DNA from: an uncultured Bacteroidota bacterium
GTDB taxonomy: Bacteria > Bacteroidota > Bacteroidia > Bacteroidales > VadinHA17
Length of the DNA stretch: 36,059 bases
NCBI GenBank assembly: GCA_937864815.1
Contig: CALMJY010000079.1
Coordinates: 1 to 36,059, forward strand
Reading direction: 5' to 3'
Below the pieces are notes generated by a model. The model saw only the letters and a program-made list of their open reading frames with translations. It was not told the DNA's origin and did not search any database. Positions 35,975 to 36,059 of the stretch are shown here, in pieces. Within the stretch, counting starts at the first letter, position 1; each line of letters begins with the position of its first letter. Position numbers and translations under genes: made by a program.

Positions 35975-36059
35975 TTACCTATACAATAATAATAAAAATA
36001 TACCTCACTTTCCAACAGATCCTGTCTCTGTGGTAAAGGGTGATTAATTAGTTAATATC

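Overview
The window comes from a member of the Bacteroidota, most likely an environmental Bacteroidales-like bacterium. The evidence is of several kinds. Promoters match the Bacteroidota form (TTTG, about 19 bases, then TAnnTTTG), best seen upstream of rpsL. Starts are preceded by A/T-rich leaders with no Shine-Dalgarno sequence that I can see. The str, S10, spc and alpha ribosomal clusters are joined without tuf or adk. L17 carries a long acidic tail. One secreted protein ends in a type IX secretion (gliding-motility type) C-terminal domain, and a PG0541-like protein is attached to an efflux operon.

Bases 1-19833 hold the translation block, all on the minus strand. Transcription starts at rpsL near 19455 and runs through 33 genes: rpsL, rpsG, fusA, rpsJ, rplC, rplD, rplW, rplB, rpsS, rplV, rpsC, rplP, rpmC, rpsQ, rplN, rplX, rplE, rpsN, rpsH, rplF, rplR, rpsE, rpmD, rplO, secY, map, infA, rpmJ, rpsM, rpsK, rpsD, rpoA and rplQ. 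A terminator follows rplQ. eno (enolase) comes next and has its own terminator. Several starts were moved inward to ATG codons (rpsN, rpsC, rplW, rpsE, map, fusA), which removes apparent overlaps or non-ATG starts. Two small genes, rpmJ and rpmD, were read directly from the sequence.

Bases 19834-24724: a second EF-G paralogue (fusA2) diverges from the ribosomal operon. It lacks the catalytic His of the GTPase site. It converges on a NapH-like polyferredoxin membrane protein with a degenerate HMA-like tail. Next come an NADP-dependent oxidoreductase of the F420-reductase fold and a bidirectional terminator.

Bases 24725-31293 (minus strand) form a five-gene efflux operon, transcribed as TetR regulator, TolC-like channel, membrane-fusion lipoprotein, HAE1-type RND pump and PG0541-like PII-fold protein. 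A palindrome upstream of the regulator is a candidate operator.

Bases 31294-36059: a tandem octamer repeat that can fold back, then a RidA-family protein followed at once by a fold-type III PLP enzyme of the D-threonine aldolase/D-serine dehydratase family. This is a plausible enamine-producer and enamine-scavenger pair. A PKD-domain protein with a type IX sorting domain follows on the minus strand. Last are L-rhamnose mutarotase (rhaM) and the L-rhamnose/H+ symporter (rhaT), the edge of a rhamnose-use locus.

Three gene-end intergenic gaps (downstream of eno, fusA2/napH-like, and the oxidoreductase/PG0541-like pair) carry copies of one composite palindromic repeat. Its outer arms are conserved (GTCATTCCGA...GAGGAATCTCC). 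Its inner palindrome has a different sequence in each copy. I saw no tRNA, rRNA, CRISPR array, transposase or prophage gene. Most of the window is core genome. The points worth a second look are the GTPase-altered EF-G paralogue, the composite repeats, the RidA/PLP enzyme pair and the NapH-HMA fusion.
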